NCBI GenBank assembly: GCA_039821645.1
Contig: JBCBNU010000005.1
Location: 1-64,000 of the forward strand
Reading direction: 5' to 3'
Length of the DNA stretch: 64,000 nucleotides
From: CALBPI01 sp039821645
Lineage (GTDB): Bacteria; Pseudomonadota; Gammaproteobacteria; Steroidobacterales; Woeseiaceae
The stretch's first letter is position 1. The number at the start of each line of letters is the position of its first letter. The notes under the pieces were generated by a model that did no database searches, was not told where the DNA came from, and was given only the letters and a program-made list of their open reading frames with translations. Shown one piece after another: positions 7,793-16,781 of this stretch. The position numbers were made by a program, and so were the translations under genes.

Positions 7793-8359
7793 TCATGACT
7801 CAGGATTCAATAACGCGAACAAGAGTGCCCGCGCGGCTGTCCAGTCCCGCTTCACCGTTGCCTTCGAAAGGTCTAGCGCTTCGGCGGTCTCATCGAGTTG
7901 CATGCCACCAAACAAACGACACTCGACAACACGAGCTTGTCTTGGCTGCAGCTCACTGAGCTTTTCCATTGCATCGTTGAGATCGATCAACTCATCGACT
8001 CGTGCATCACTCAAATCGAAAAGCTCGTCAATTTGGACGCGCTCGAAATCTCCGCCACGTCGAAGCGCCTGCCTGCGTCGTGCGTAGTCGATCAGAATGT
8101 GGCGCATCGCTTGGGACGCCACCGCGAGAAAGTGAGACCGATCGCGATAAGACGCGCCCGTCTGATCAATCAGCTTCAAATAAGCCTCATTCACAAGTGC
8201 AGTCGCGCCGACAGTGTAGTCACCCTGCCATTTGGACCGCTGCAGTCGCGCCAGCCCATACAGCATGTCGTAGACCTGTTCGAACAGATCCGCTAGCGCT
8301 TCTTTCTCACCCGCCTGGTAGGCAGCAAGCAATTGCGTTGGCGACGATGTATCAGCCAT
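7793..8359 (-). CDS. ECF sigma factor of the kinase-linked type
   Basis: A 188-residue sigma factor with region 2 at about residues 10-100, including GATALVNEAYLKLID and FLAVASQAMRHILIDYARRRQALRRGG, and region 4 at about 130-185 with ELQPRQARVVECRLFGGMQLDETAEALDLSKATVKRDW... as its helix-turn-helix. These residues fit the ECF group found with PknB-type kinases (TIGR02999-like). It is complete, unlike the two other sigma genes in this window. The kinase gene follows directly, so joint transcription is expected. No anti-sigma factor is seen, which agrees with control by phosphorylation in this class. Confidence 0.92.
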   Translation of the reverse strand: MADTSSPTQLLAAYQAGEKEALADLFEQVYDMLYGLARLQRSKWQGDYTVGATALVNEAYLKLIDQTGASYRDRSHFLAVASQAMRHILIDYARRRQALRRGGDFERVQIDELFDLSDARVDELIDLNDAMEKLSELQPRQARVVECRLFGGMQLDETAEALDLSKATVKRDWTAARALLFALLNPES

Positions 8360-8510
8360 ATCCCAGAAAAATTTTGTCCGATGGATTTTTTACGAGCGTG
8401 AGCCCTTTTCCCTCGATCTTACGTGATTACCCATGAGCGGCACCATTTCGTGCGGCTACGCGCACAAAATTGCTTAGAGACTTCGACAAAAACAAACAAC
8501 GGGAAATGAC

Positions 8511-9074
8511 ATGTTGAAACGATTTCTGACTTTTGCCGTATTTGCGCTGGCGCCCGTGTGTGCTTCCGCCGACGGATCTCTAACCATGGACATGGAGCAT
8601 CATGTCGACTGGACAACCGTCGAGTCTCTCGATGAACTCGCCACGTCGTTTTGCTGTGCCGACAAAGACAACCCGAAGGCAGCTGTTTCATGGGAAGGTA
8701 ACGGTGATATCGACGGGCTCGTCTTCTTTCTGACCTTTATTCAGGATGGAGAAGTCGTGGGCCAACTCAAGACCATCCCTGCGAATATGAGAAAGGTCGG
8801 TGTCGCCCCCAAGGACAACTATTCTTTCGGCATCCACTTCTTTCCAGGCGATATTTTCTTTCCTGGAGACATCTTTCGAGGCGTCAACGACGGTACACCG
8901 TTCCCGGAAGGTGTCTACGGCGGTGAGCGCGCAGCGCGAGCGCAGCTTGAGCGCCTTTGGTCCACTCTAGGCATCGGCAAATTTGTCATGCAAGCCACCG
9001 CCGTTAGAGACGGAGAGACCCTAGGTTTGACCCGTACTGAGATATTTTTGCGTAAGAGGCCAGGTAGGCTTTAA
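8511..9074 (+). CDS. Secreted protein of unknown function with FFPGDI duplication
   Basis: A 187-residue protein with a clear signal peptide ending in PVCASA, so it is periplasmic or secreted. No family is recognised. Residues 110-121 hold FFPGDI twice in a row; the two 18-base units at 8838-8873 differ at four third-codon positions only, so the duplication is old and the amino acids have been kept. A pair of adjacent cysteines occurs at FCCADKD. It lies 60 bases before the OmpA-family gene with the same orientation, and the two may be co-transcribed. Confidence 0.68.
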   Translation: MLKRFLTFAVFALAPVCASADGSLTMDMEHHVDWTTVESLDELATSFCCADKDNPKAAVSWEGNGDIDGLVFFLTFIQDGEVVGQLKTIPANMRKVGVAPKDNYSFGIHFFPGDIFFPGDIFRGVNDGTPFPEGVYGGERAARAQLERLWSTLGIGKFVMQATAVRDGETLGLTRTEIFLRKRPGRL

Positions 9075-9134
9075 TGGAGCGTCTGATACGATCTCGGACG
9101 CTTTAAGGACTCGCTCATTGCCAAGGGGAAAAAC

Positions 9135-10469
9135 GTGAACACTTCGAAAATGGCCGGACTGGCTGCGCTCTGCTTCGCATTGGTACTCCCGGGGAACGCA
9201 CAAGCACAATTCCTTGATCGCTTGAAGGACGCTGCCAAACGCGGTGCGGAACGTGCCGTAGATCGAGAGGTTGAGCAACGCACCGACGAACTGACGACCG
9301 ATGCGATCGACGCTGTTATCTGCGTCGTCACCGATCTCGACTGCATTCAGCAGGCCAAGGACGAAGGGCGGGATGTCGTCGTGACTGACGAAAACGGGGA
9401 AGCTCTGCCGGAGGACGAACAAGCCGAGGCCGTTGCCAACACCGGTAGCCCTGCCAGTGACGCCGCACCCGCGACGCCGGGGTCTGACAGCGTCTGGGCA
9501 AACTATGACTTCGTTCCAGGAGATCGACCCCTGTTCATCGAAGATTTCGAGAACGAGTACGTTGGGGATGTACCGAGACGCATTGGATTTGTCAGCGGCA
9601 ATATGGAAACCGTCGAGTGGCAGGGCAGCCAGCTTATGCGCATCACCAGTGACTCGGGCTTCACGATCGATCTTGGCGAGGAACTACCCACGCGCTTCAC
9701 CGTCGAGTTCGATATGCACGCGCCCCACTATTGGCACAGCCTCTGTTTGGCAACAGGATCTCTCGACGACAGCAACAGCCCCTTTAGCTGTTTCCAGAGT
9801 CGGGCGAAGAATTACAGCAGTGCGTTCTTCACGGTGTCGGACTACTTTCAAACCGGTATCCGCGGTGGCGGCGGCGGCGTCAGCCATGCGCGCCAGAATC
9901 GCACAATGGAACAGATCACACCGATTCGAATTATGGCTGACGGCAAGTACGTGAAGATGTATCTCGACGAAACACGCGTGGTCAATGTTCCTAATGCTGA
10001 CCTGCAAAGAAGCAATCAGCTGCACGTCTATGTCGTCGGTGAGGTCGATCAGGAAAAGCCTGTATACCTCGACAACATTCGTATTGCTTCGGGTGGACGG
10101 GAGATCCTTTACGACCGCTTGATGGCTGATGGTCGTTTCGCAACACAAGGGATTTTGTTTGCCACCGGCAGCGCATCGATTCGCCCAGAGTCAACGCCGA
10201 CGCTAAAAGAAATCGCTCGCACGATGGACCGCTACGGTGATCTGCGCCTGCGTATCGAAGGTCACACGGATACGACCGGAAGTGCGGCGACCAATAAGGC
10301 ATTGAGCACGGCTCGTGCGAAAGCGGTACGCGAACACCTGATCTCGGCCTACGGTATCGACGGCGAGCGACTGGAATCCGCGGGTTTCGGACCCGACAAG
10401 CCCGTCGGGGACAATGGCACGCCTGAGGGTCGTCAACAAAACCGTCGCGTCGAATTAGTGCGGCTTTAG
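9135..10469 (+). CDS. OmpA-family protein with internal concanavalin-like domain
   Basis: A 444-residue exported protein. A signal peptide (to about residue 24, NAQA) is followed by a charged segment (residues 25-130). A beta-rich domain at about 140-320 contains EDFENEYVGDVPRR and EFDMHAPHYWHS and resembles a LamG/concanavalin fold. The C-terminal OmpA-like domain at about 335-444 has GILFATGSASIRPES, RIEGHTDTTG and NRRVEL. The Asp and Arg of the peptidoglycan-binding site are present. It probably sits in the periplasm or outer membrane and grips the cell wall while the middle domain binds a ligand, possibly a glycan. The next gene begins nine bases later. Confidence 0.83.
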   Translation: MNTSKMAGLAALCFALVLPGNAQAQFLDRLKDAAKRGAERAVDREVEQRTDELTTDAIDAVICVVTDLDCIQQAKDEGRDVVVTDENGEALPEDEQAEAVANTGSPASDAAPATPGSDSVWANYDFVPGDRPLFIEDFENEYVGDVPRRIGFVSGNMETVEWQGSQLMRITSDSGFTIDLGEELPTRFTVEFDMHAPHYWHSLCLATGSLDDSNSPFSCFQSRAKNYSSAFFTVSDYFQTGIRGGGGGVSHARQNRTMEQITPIRIMADGKYVKMYLDETRVVNVPNADLQRSNQLHVYVVGEVDQEKPVYLDNIRIASGGREILYDRLMADGRFATQGILFATGSASIRPESTPTLKEIARTMDRYGDLRLRIEGHTDTTGSAATNKALSTARAKAVREHLISAYGIDGERLESAGFGPDKPVGDNGTPEGRQQNRRVELVRL

Positions 10470-10478
10470 GACTGTTCA

Positions 10479-11465
10479 ATGATGCGACGCGTATTGCTGC
10501 CACCAATAATTGCAATCCTGATCGCTGCCACCACTCCGGTAGCGATGCCCGCATCCGATGTGACGCTCGCCTCGAGCGTGGCTGATCTTCTGGACGCAAG
10601 TCCGGCAGGTCCACAAAAGTCGTCGGCTGCCTGCGCTTTGCTCGCGGATCAACTGGGTACTGTCTCGGCAACCAATGCGCCCGACAGCACAGGTGAAGCC
10701 GGCTTCATGGGTGCGCCGATCACGTGCGCAAGAACCTACGACACCCCTGGCTTACCCACTCCGGTCATGGTCTACACCGATCCGCAGTTCGTCGCTCGAG
10801 TGTCCGGCGGGCCACCGCCGGGACAGTCGGCCAAGCGGCGCACAGTACAGGGTAGGACTGTGTTTGTTCTGCCGGGCGCGCAGGGAATGCCACCCATGCT
10901 GATCGTCGATGCCGCCCCTGCTGGCGTGATTTTCGTCCGTATTGCTGATCCGACCGGCGCGCCGGAAGTGTCTCTGTCAATGGTCGACGATATGGCGCTC
11001 GAGGCGTTTATCGATGCTTCGACCAACGCGCCTGATGCTGCGAACCGAGGGTCGACAGAAGCACAACTGATGACCAAGGCCGAGCAGCTCAAGACACAAC
11101 TGCAAACGGTGATGCCCGATCACTTCTCAGCACCTGACCTGTCACTCGACCCCGTTGGCACGCAACCACGATGCCTGGATATCGGCGAGCTGCTATCCGA
11201 GGGCGCGTTTATCTACCTTAGTGTTCTCGTGGGTCGACAGTGCGTTGCTACAGTGCCGCTGCCTGAAACGGGGAGTGTCGATCTTGGTGGCCTCAAAGCC
11301 TACCTGGAGGCTCCGGAACAAGGGTTCAACGGTGAGTACAGCACGCGTGGTGCCATCGTGCTGTCGGAGCACGCAGTAATGAGCTTTCAGGTCGTGGGAA
11401 AAGACTCAGCTGCAACCGATGCACTGCGAACACTGCCGCTAGAGGCAATCAGAACGTTTCTCTAG
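10479..11465 (+). CDS. Secreted protein of unknown function
   Basis: A 328-residue protein with a signal peptide at residues 1-25 and no further membrane segment. Cysteines recur in the mature part (SAACALL, ITCARTY, QPRCLDIG, GRQCVATV) at spacings suitable for two disulfide bonds. I do not recognise a family. It starts nine bases after the OmpA-family gene and is probably in the same operon, so it may be its periplasmic partner. Confidence 0.68.
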   Translation: MMRRVLLPPIIAILIAATTPVAMPASDVTLASSVADLLDASPAGPQKSSAACALLADQLGTVSATNAPDSTGEAGFMGAPITCARTYDTPGLPTPVMVYTDPQFVARVSGGPPPGQSAKRRTVQGRTVFVLPGAQGMPPMLIVDAAPAGVIFVRIADPTGAPEVSLSMVDDMALEAFIDASTNAPDAANRGSTEAQLMTKAEQLKTQLQTVMPDHFSAPDLSLDPVGTQPRCLDIGELLSEGAFIYLSVLVGRQCVATVPLPETGSVDLGGLKAYLEAPEQGFNGEYSTRGAIVLSEHAVMSFQVVGKDSAATDALRTLPLEAIRTFL

Positions 11466-11479
11466 TGCCAATCACCGCA

Positions 11480-11905
11480 TCAAAGCGATTTGCACATCAC
11501 AGTCGCACTGTCGGGACAAATCGACGAAAACTGGCGTGAGCGTTGGATCGAAGTTGGAACACTTGTTCGATCTTGTTCCGTGTAACCGAGATTCGCGAAG
11601 AATCGCTCGGCAGTTTCGGTCAATAAATAGATCGCACCTATGCCTTTTTCGCTGGCGAGTGCTTCAAGGTCTGCGACAAGCGCTTTCGCTATGCCTTGCC
11701 CGCGCACACTCGTCGAGGTTGCTACAGACCGAATAAGTGCAAGATCACCCTGTCGTTCGAGACCAGCAACCGCGACCAATGCGTCTCGATTCCTGACAAT
11801 GCGGAAGAGCGATAAATCCTGATCATTCAGATCGTCGATTGGCAGACCGCTAGTCGATAGCAAGGTGGCGATCGCCGGGAGATCTGTGTCGTTAGGTGTC
11901 CGCAT
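11480..11905 (-). CDS. GNAT acetyltransferase, ArsN2-like
   Basis: About 141 residues with the GNAT fold: the acetyl-CoA loop VRGQGIAKALVADLEALASEKG, then YLLTETAERFFANLGY, and the end PTSIQRSRQFSSICPDSATVM. The last two blocks are close to the ArsN2 type (arsenic resistance N-acetyltransferase). The start at 11905 is the ATG that shares a base with the TGA of the upstream lipoprotein gene; an in-frame start at 12007 would reach far into that gene. No arsR, arsC or arsenite pump gene is nearby, so a role in arsenic resistance is not supported by context and the substrate may be different. Confidence 0.78.
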   Translation of the reverse strand: MRTPNDTDLPAIATLLSTSGLPIDDLNDQDLSLFRIVRNRDALVAVAGLERQGDLALIRSVATSTSVRGQGIAKALVADLEALASEKGIGAIYLLTETAERFFANLGYTEQDRTSVPTSIQRSRQFSSICPDSATVMCKSL

Positions 11906-12333
11906 CAGTTGCCTTTTAATTTCACACGTTGGATGAGCACTAGCGCCTCGCTGTCGGAGTACTCGCCGATACAAATTCCATCGCCGACGGCGATATGCGG
12001 CTTGCACTGGAAGACTGCGATGTAGCTACATGCCGTATCGAACTCCGGCAGGAATGCCTCTTGGTCCCAAAACCCGATGTAGTTCAAACACTGCAAGTCC
12101 AAACCGGTCACTACCGGATCTTCTGCCTCGACGCGATCCTTCACAAAGCTGTAGATTTCGTCTGCCCTTGCTCGCTTCAACGCTTTCTGAACGAGCAGTG
12201 GCTGCTCGCGACCTGCAATCCCCCCACCAACACCGTCATCACCAACTGCGTTCGAGGCATTGACAGATCCAGCACCGCCGAAAGAGCGACAACCGGACAA
12301 AATCATCACCGCAACAAAAGTCAAAAACCTCAT
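11905..12333 (-). CDS. Small lipoprotein, unknown function
   Basis: A 142-residue protein with a lipoprotein signal ending in VMILSGC, then a glycine- and alanine-rich linker and a C-terminal part with four cysteines (LQCLNY, TACSYI, FQCKPH, GICIGEY) that could form two disulfides. No family is recognised. Its stop codon overlaps the start of the GNAT gene by one base, so the two are translationally coupled. Why a lipoprotein should be coupled to a cytoplasmic acetyltransferase is not evident. Confidence 0.7.
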   Translation of the reverse strand: MRFLTFVAVMILSGCRSFGGAGSVNASNAVGDDGVGGGIAGREQPLLVQKALKRARADEIYSFVKDRVEAEDPVVTGLDLQCLNYIGFWDQEAFLPEFDTACSYIAVFQCKPHIAVGDGICIGEYSDSEALVLIQRVKLKGN

Positions 12334-12352
12334 GCGTCACCTTAAAGCTCAA

Positions 12353-14188
12353 TTACGGTTCGACTCTCGATTGCTTACTGACGACCCACTCTTCGATGAC
12401 CCGCTCGAGAATAGGTAACGGCAGTGAACCGTAGCCCAAAACCTGATCGTGAAACTCCCGAAGATCGAAGTCATCGCCGAGCGCTTCAATCGCATCCGAG
12501 CGAAGCTCTAGAATTTTCCGCATACCGATCTTGTAGCCCAGAGCCTGCCCAGGCAAAACGAGATAGCGTTCGATCTCCGCGACCACGTCGGCCTCTGAAA
12601 TGCCCGTGTGCTCGAGCATGTACTCGATGGCCTCCTCGCGAGTCCAGCGCTTCGCATGCATCCCGGTATCGACGACCAGGCGCACAGCTCGCCACATCTC
12701 TGCCTGAAGTCGCCCAAGGTTGTCCAGCGGGTCGGATGTAAAGCCAATCTCCCAGGCCAGCTGTTCGGAATAAAGCCCCCACCCTTCAACGTATGCAACG
12801 AACGGCACCAAACGGCGAAATATCGGCAGACCCTCTAACTCCTGGGCAACCGAAATTTGAAAATGGTGGCCCGGAATCGCCTCGTGGTAGGCAAGATTAC
12901 GCATCTGAAACTTTGGATTGGCTGTTAAGTCGCGCAAGTTGATGAAGAACGCACCAGGTCGCGACCCACCTAGCGACGGTGGTTGATAGTAGGCTGGTGG
13001 CGCCGTGGCTTCGGAGAACGTCGGTACACGCTTAACTTCAACGCCAACGTCAGGGCGCAGGTTGAAGTACTCGTCCATCGCTGGGTCGATCTCATCGATG
13101 ATCGCCTGGTAGTCAGCGATGATCTGAGCGCGCCCTTCATCCGTGTCCGGGTAGAGTTGATCTTCGCGCTGTGCGATTTGACGTACGCGCTCACCGATCG
13201 TCCCCTCCGTCAGTCCTTGATCACGAAGGATCGCATCCATCTGAGCACCCACTCTTGCAACCTCGCTGAGTCCATATCGATGAATTTCATCCGCCGTCAG
13301 ATCGGTCGTCGTGTTCTCTCGAATCGCAAACTGATAGTAGTCGTCGCCATCTGGAAGATGCCAGACCCCATGGTTGTTTGTTGCCACACCGGAGAGGTCG
13401 CCGAGATAAGACTGCAGACTTTTGTAAGTTGGGTAAACAACTTTCTCTACCGCTTCAACGACGGACGCTCGCAACTCGGTGCGCCGCGCCTCGGAAATTT
13501 CGGAGGCGTCGATCTTCGCCAGCCGCTCATCGAAACTTGTCACCAACGGGTGTACTTCTGGTTCCGGGGCAAGAAACTTATCGAGCTGATCAATGACTTT
13601 GGTCACGGCGAAAGATGGTGGATGAATGCCGGCGTCCCTGCGCTCGCCCAACGATGCGGTTACCTGCGCGAATTTTGTATCGAAAGCGTTGACTCGTGCG
13701 ATGTAATGCTCCGCGCCTTTTTCATCTTCGATGACGTGCTGCTGGATCAGCAAATCCGGGACACCACTTTGCACGCCGAACAGTTGATTGACCGGCAGAC
13801 TGTAGAGCCGCCACCGATCCGCACCTTCTAGGGTACTCTTGGCGAAATAATCGAAAATGTCGTATGAGAGTAGATCCTGACCTTCATAGTCATCGCGATC
13901 GTAACGCTGGAACACTTCATACTGATCTCGCCACCATTCGATAAGCTCACGATCAGCTTCCGGAGAGGCATCTGCCAACTTCGCGTTGTGACCACGAATC
14001 CCGAATTGCTCAAACAAACCAATCGAGGTGAGCAGCTCTGGGTCTCGAAGACCAAACTGCAAGAATACTCTGGTGTAGAACAAGTCGATGCTGACAGGTT
14101 TGAAATACCAAACGTTGACGAACAGCGCGCCTGCGCCAAGCAATACGATCAGCACGCTGATACCAAGCCACTTGAACAGTCGTTTCAT
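12353..14188 (-). CDS. DUF885 family metallopeptidase-like protein, membrane anchored
   Basis: A 611-residue protein. The start at 14188 is preceded by AGGAG and gives a basic N-terminus (KRLFKWLG) followed by one transmembrane helix, so the body faces the periplasm. The C-terminal half carries the DUF885 signature YHEAIPGHHFQIS, an HExxxGH-type zinc motif, and a downstream YVEGWGLYSEQL that supplies a further Glu ligand. DUF885 proteins are related to gluzincin peptidases and their substrates are mostly unknown. Homologue length of about 580-620 residues agrees. The upstream frame to 14281 is unlikely because it adds a second, unusual hydrophobic stretch. Confidence 0.88.
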   Translation of the reverse strand: MKRLFKWLGISVLIVLLGAGALFVNVWYFKPVSIDLFYTRVFLQFGLRDPELLTSIGLFEQFGIRGHNAKLADASPEADRELIEWWRDQYEVFQRYDRDDYEGQDLLSYDIFDYFAKSTLEGADRWRLYSLPVNQLFGVQSGVPDLLIQQHVIEDEKGAEHYIARVNAFDTKFAQVTASLGERRDAGIHPPSFAVTKVIDQLDKFLAPEPEVHPLVTSFDERLAKIDASEISEARRTELRASVVEAVEKVVYPTYKSLQSYLGDLSGVATNNHGVWHLPDGDDYYQFAIRENTTTDLTADEIHRYGLSEVARVGAQMDAILRDQGLTEGTIGERVRQIAQREDQLYPDTDEGRAQIIADYQAIIDEIDPAMDEYFNLRPDVGVEVKRVPTFSEATAPPAYYQPPSLGGSRPGAFFINLRDLTANPKFQMRNLAYHEAIPGHHFQISVAQELEGLPIFRRLVPFVAYVEGWGLYSEQLAWEIGFTSDPLDNLGRLQAEMWRAVRLVVDTGMHAKRWTREEAIEYMLEHTGISEADVVAEIERYLVLPGQALGYKIGMRKILELRSDAIEALGDDFDLREFHDQVLGYGSLPLPILERVIEEWVVSKQSRVEP

Positions 14189-14353
14189 CGCGGAATGCTC
14201 CTGTAAATCATCGTTGAGAATACCCGAAGTGGGAGCGCATATTGCGGCGACGGTCAGAACACAAAACATTTTTCTGGTCACACCGTCAGCTTGGCGCTAC
14301 GCTCATATAGCAGCGGAATGTCGTTGCAGCCATGTATCCGAGGATGTCGTCTA

Positions 14354-15022
14354 ATGAGAACACTCGTGTTGCTTGTGTGTTCCCTGTTCCTTCAAGCACT
14401 CGCGTATGCTGAAACGGAGGACACTCTGACCACAGATGGATCGTTGGTTGAAGAGCCGATCACAATCACGATAACCGGCGTTGACGATATGTCGACGGAT
14501 ACTGTGGCGGCCATCAACAGACTGGCAGCAGTGCTGGAATCGATCCAAACCTCCAGCGTTGAACTACCAGATGAGCAACTTGCCGCATTAGACGAACTCA
14601 TCGCCGGTATGACTCGCTTGGTCGAAGCAACCGGCGAGGCTGCACCCAAACTCGAGGAAGCGCTGTTGCAGTCCCAGACGACACTCGCTGAAGTGACCCG
14701 GGGCGTTGCCGATGAAGTCAACACGACAGTGGTGGAACCTTCGCTGACGAGACTTGAGCAAATTACGCAGTCGCTCGCGAGCGTCGTCGCCAAGGCCCGC
14801 ACCACCGCCTACATCGCTGGTGCACTTTTGCTTGGCCTGATCATCGCAATCCTGGTGTGGCTCGGTCGTTATCTCGCTCAGATTCTCACGGCGCTTCGCG
14901 AAGTCACCGGACGGTATGTGCTCGTTGATCGAGCCGAGTGGGATCGACTTCGCGACCTTGCAAGTCAAGGCATATCGGATCGCTCGAAGCACCGCCGCAT
15001 GCCATTAACACCTCAACGCTAA
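14354..15022 (+). CDS. Secreted/membrane protein with coiled region and one TM helix
   Basis: The start at 14354 has GAGGATG upstream and gives a signal peptide (RTLVLLVCSLFLQALAYA). Residues 30-150 form a Ser/Thr/Glu-rich region with long helical segments (VAAINRLAAVLESIQTS, EEALLQSQTTLAEVT) likely to be coiled coil. One transmembrane helix at about residues 154-178 (AYIAGALLLGLIIAILVWLG) is followed by a basic cytoplasmic tail. The layout recalls methyl-accepting or DUF948-like spacer proteins, but no signature supports either. The next gene starts 18 bases later. Confidence 0.62.
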   Translation: MRTLVLLVCSLFLQALAYAETEDTLTTDGSLVEEPITITITGVDDMSTDTVAAINRLAAVLESIQTSSVELPDEQLAALDELIAGMTRLVEATGEAAPKLEEALLQSQTTLAEVTRGVADEVNTTVVEPSLTRLEQITQSLASVVAKARTTAYIAGALLLGLIIAILVWLGRYLAQILTALREVTGRYVLVDRAEWDRLRDLASQGISDRSKHRRMPLTPQR

Positions 15023-15040
15023 AACTTGGGTCACTCACGA

Positions 15041-15784
15041 ATGAAAAAAACGCGTCAGATTCCATGGCCAAGAATCTCTGCTGAGGGATTCGCCATCGTA
15101 ATCAGCATACTGCTTGCCTTCGGCATCGATGCCTGGTGGTCAAACCGGGTTGAAAACAAGCTCATCGACGAGAGTTTGGCGGCACTACGTGACGAGTTGC
15201 AGAGCAATATCGTCGAGATCCAACACGAGCGACGGTTTCGCGCCGCGGTTATTCAAGCGACGGATGATCTCTTTAGGTTAAGCATTGCGGCCAAACCCTT
15301 GGACGAGTCCGAGATCGACGGTCTGCTGGAACAAATAACCTGGGGTGGGCGGATCGACCTCTCGACGGGCGCCTTGGTGAGCATCTTGGAATCTGGCTCA
15401 CTCACCACGATTGACAACGGAGAGCTCAAACGCAGCATTGCTGCGCTCCCGTTTCTAGTGGAAACAACCGGTTTTCACGAACGAAGCGCTTGGGATTTTC
15501 TTGAACGTGAGGTCATACTTTTCCTGAACCGCGAAGGATCGCTGGCGCAGGTGTACAACGCCGGAATCGGTAAGGGCCGGCCGGGTGGTGGAGGCGAAAT
15601 GGCTTCACCCACTGGATTCCCGGTACCGGTTAAAGCAACCCACTCAGAGCTGCTCGACAACAGTCAATTCATTGGGCTGTTGGCTATCGGTCAGTCGAGA
15701 CACGAAAACGTGGTGCTTTACTACAACCGCCTCGAGGAGGCGATGCAGCAATCGATCGAGTTGATCGACCAGCATCTCGACTAG
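15041..15784 (+). CDS. DUF6090-like single-pass membrane protein
   Basis: About 247 residues. A basic N-terminus is followed by the helix EGFAIVISILLAFGIDAWW and a long soluble part rich in helices. A short basic leader, a helix ending in (A/F)xxDxWW and then a charged coiled region is the pattern of DUF6090-like proteins, whose role is unknown. Ribosome binding is weak before 15041, and a TTG at 15026 is the alternative. A glycine-rich insert (GKGRPGGGGEMASPTG) interrupts the soluble part near residue 185. It is closely linked to the preceding membrane protein gene. Confidence 0.6.
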   Translation: MKKTRQIPWPRISAEGFAIVISILLAFGIDAWWSNRVENKLIDESLAALRDELQSNIVEIQHERRFRAAVIQATDDLFRLSIAAKPLDESEIDGLLEQITWGGRIDLSTGALVSILESGSLTTIDNGELKRSIAALPFLVETTGFHERSAWDFLEREVILFLNREGSLAQVYNAGIGKGRPGGGGEMASPTGFPVPVKATHSELLDNSQFIGLLAIGQSRHENVVLYYNRLEEAMQQSIELIDQHLD

Positions 15785-15803
15785 TCGTCTTGCCAGTTTG
15801 GTC

Positions 15804-16289
15804 CTACTTAACGTACCTGTCGTTAATGAATGCTGCGGCCTTCGCAGCATAGGCGGACACCTCTGATAGGTCCTGATCGCACATGCCTTCGGCATCGATC
15901 ACCTTGGAAGTGCTGAGCTCCTGTGCAGCTCTTGCGTACACTTCAAGCGAACACCGACCCTCGGCAATCTCAACAGAACCTGTGACGAACACGCGCTCAT
16001 CCTTGTCCGGCAAGAATGCAGATTTCACATCCACATTCACATCTGGCAGCTGGATCTGGAATGGAATGACTCGCACATCCGCCTCGTTAGCGAACGCCTG
16101 TGCAATAACCCCTTCAGAGGCTTTCCTCACTTCAGCGATACCGAACGTTCCTGCTTCGCCGTCACGGTCGGTCTCCGTCACCGTGGTCCGAGATTCCGAC
16201 ACACGCTTTGACGCAAGCGATTGGCAGCCGGTACCAAGCGCAACAGCCATTAGCGTGGCGATAATACCCGACCCTCGGACCGCATTCAC
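15804..16289 (-). CDS. Small lipoprotein, unknown function
   Basis: A 161-residue protein with a lipoprotein signal ending in VALGTGC and a mature part with the alternating pattern of a beta-sheet domain, ending in FINDRYVK. No family is recognised. Its start overlaps the stop of the upstream lipoprotein gene by four bases (ATGA), which makes the two lipoproteins a coupled pair that may work together in the envelope. Confidence 0.68.
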   Translation of the reverse strand: MNAVRGSGIIATLMAVALGTGCQSLASKRVSESRTTVTETDRDGEAGTFGIAEVRKASEGVIAQAFANEADVRVIPFQIQLPDVNVDVKSAFLPDKDERVFVTGSVEIAEGRCSLEVYARAAQELSTSKVIDAEGMCDQDLSEVSAYAAKAAAFINDRYVK

Positions 16290-16702
16290 TGCGAGTCTCC
16301 TGCGGACTCAGACTCGAGAGACTCAGACTCCTCGTTCTCCCAGTCATAGAGAATCGAGCGCTGGGATTCCGCGCCTTCGGCATCATCGACGGCCGCTTCC
16401 TCCGGGATCTTGGCGCGTTCGGCGATCTCAGCACGACGCTCGGCGCGCGCTCGACGCATACGCTCTTCCACCGCGAGCGCTTCACTGACACCGCGGTCGG
16501 CGCCAGACTGACACTCTTGAACAGATCGGCCCGTCTGCTGACAAGCTCGAATCGCACTCCAGTACTCCGTGCCGTACTGCGGCGCCGGCAACTGATCATT
16601 GATAACGCGTTCGTCATCCAAGCGTGGATCATCCGCAACGTCCGAACTCGAAGCACAAGCCGAAACCAGAGTCAGCATCAACAGCGACAGCATTACACGC
16701 AA
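16286..16702 (-). CDS. Small lipoprotein with acidic C-terminus
   Basis: A 138-residue protein with a lipoprotein signal ending in TLVSAC. The middle holds ACQQTGRSVQECQSGA, a two-cysteine helix, then an arginine/alanine/glutamate-rich helix (residues 75-100), and the C-terminus is strongly acidic (ENEESESLESESAG). No family is recognised. It is the first gene of the lipoprotein pair. The low-complexity tail may bind cations or simply be disordered. Confidence 0.65.
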   Translation of the reverse strand: MRVMLSLLMLTLVSACASSSDVADDPRLDDERVINDQLPAPQYGTEYWSAIRACQQTGRSVQECQSGADRGVSEALAVEERMRRARAERRAEIAERAKIPEEAAVDDAEGAESQRSILYDWENEESESLESESAGDSQ

Positions 16703-16781
16703 AATATTTGACCCACTTCTGAATCCAAACGTCCTTAAACCTGTGACCCAGTGTAATCGTTGCCCCTCATTTCCGGGAGCA

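Noticed and set aside
7786..7803. AAACAG followed by TGACT near 7786 as another operator
   Set aside because: The half-sites are one base out of phase with the palindrome and the site is inside the sigma factor coding end, not upstream of a gene.
12983..13831. Long plus-strand frame opposite the DUF885 gene
   Set aside because: It is the antisense of a clearly conserved protein and its translation has no recognisable motif or start signal.
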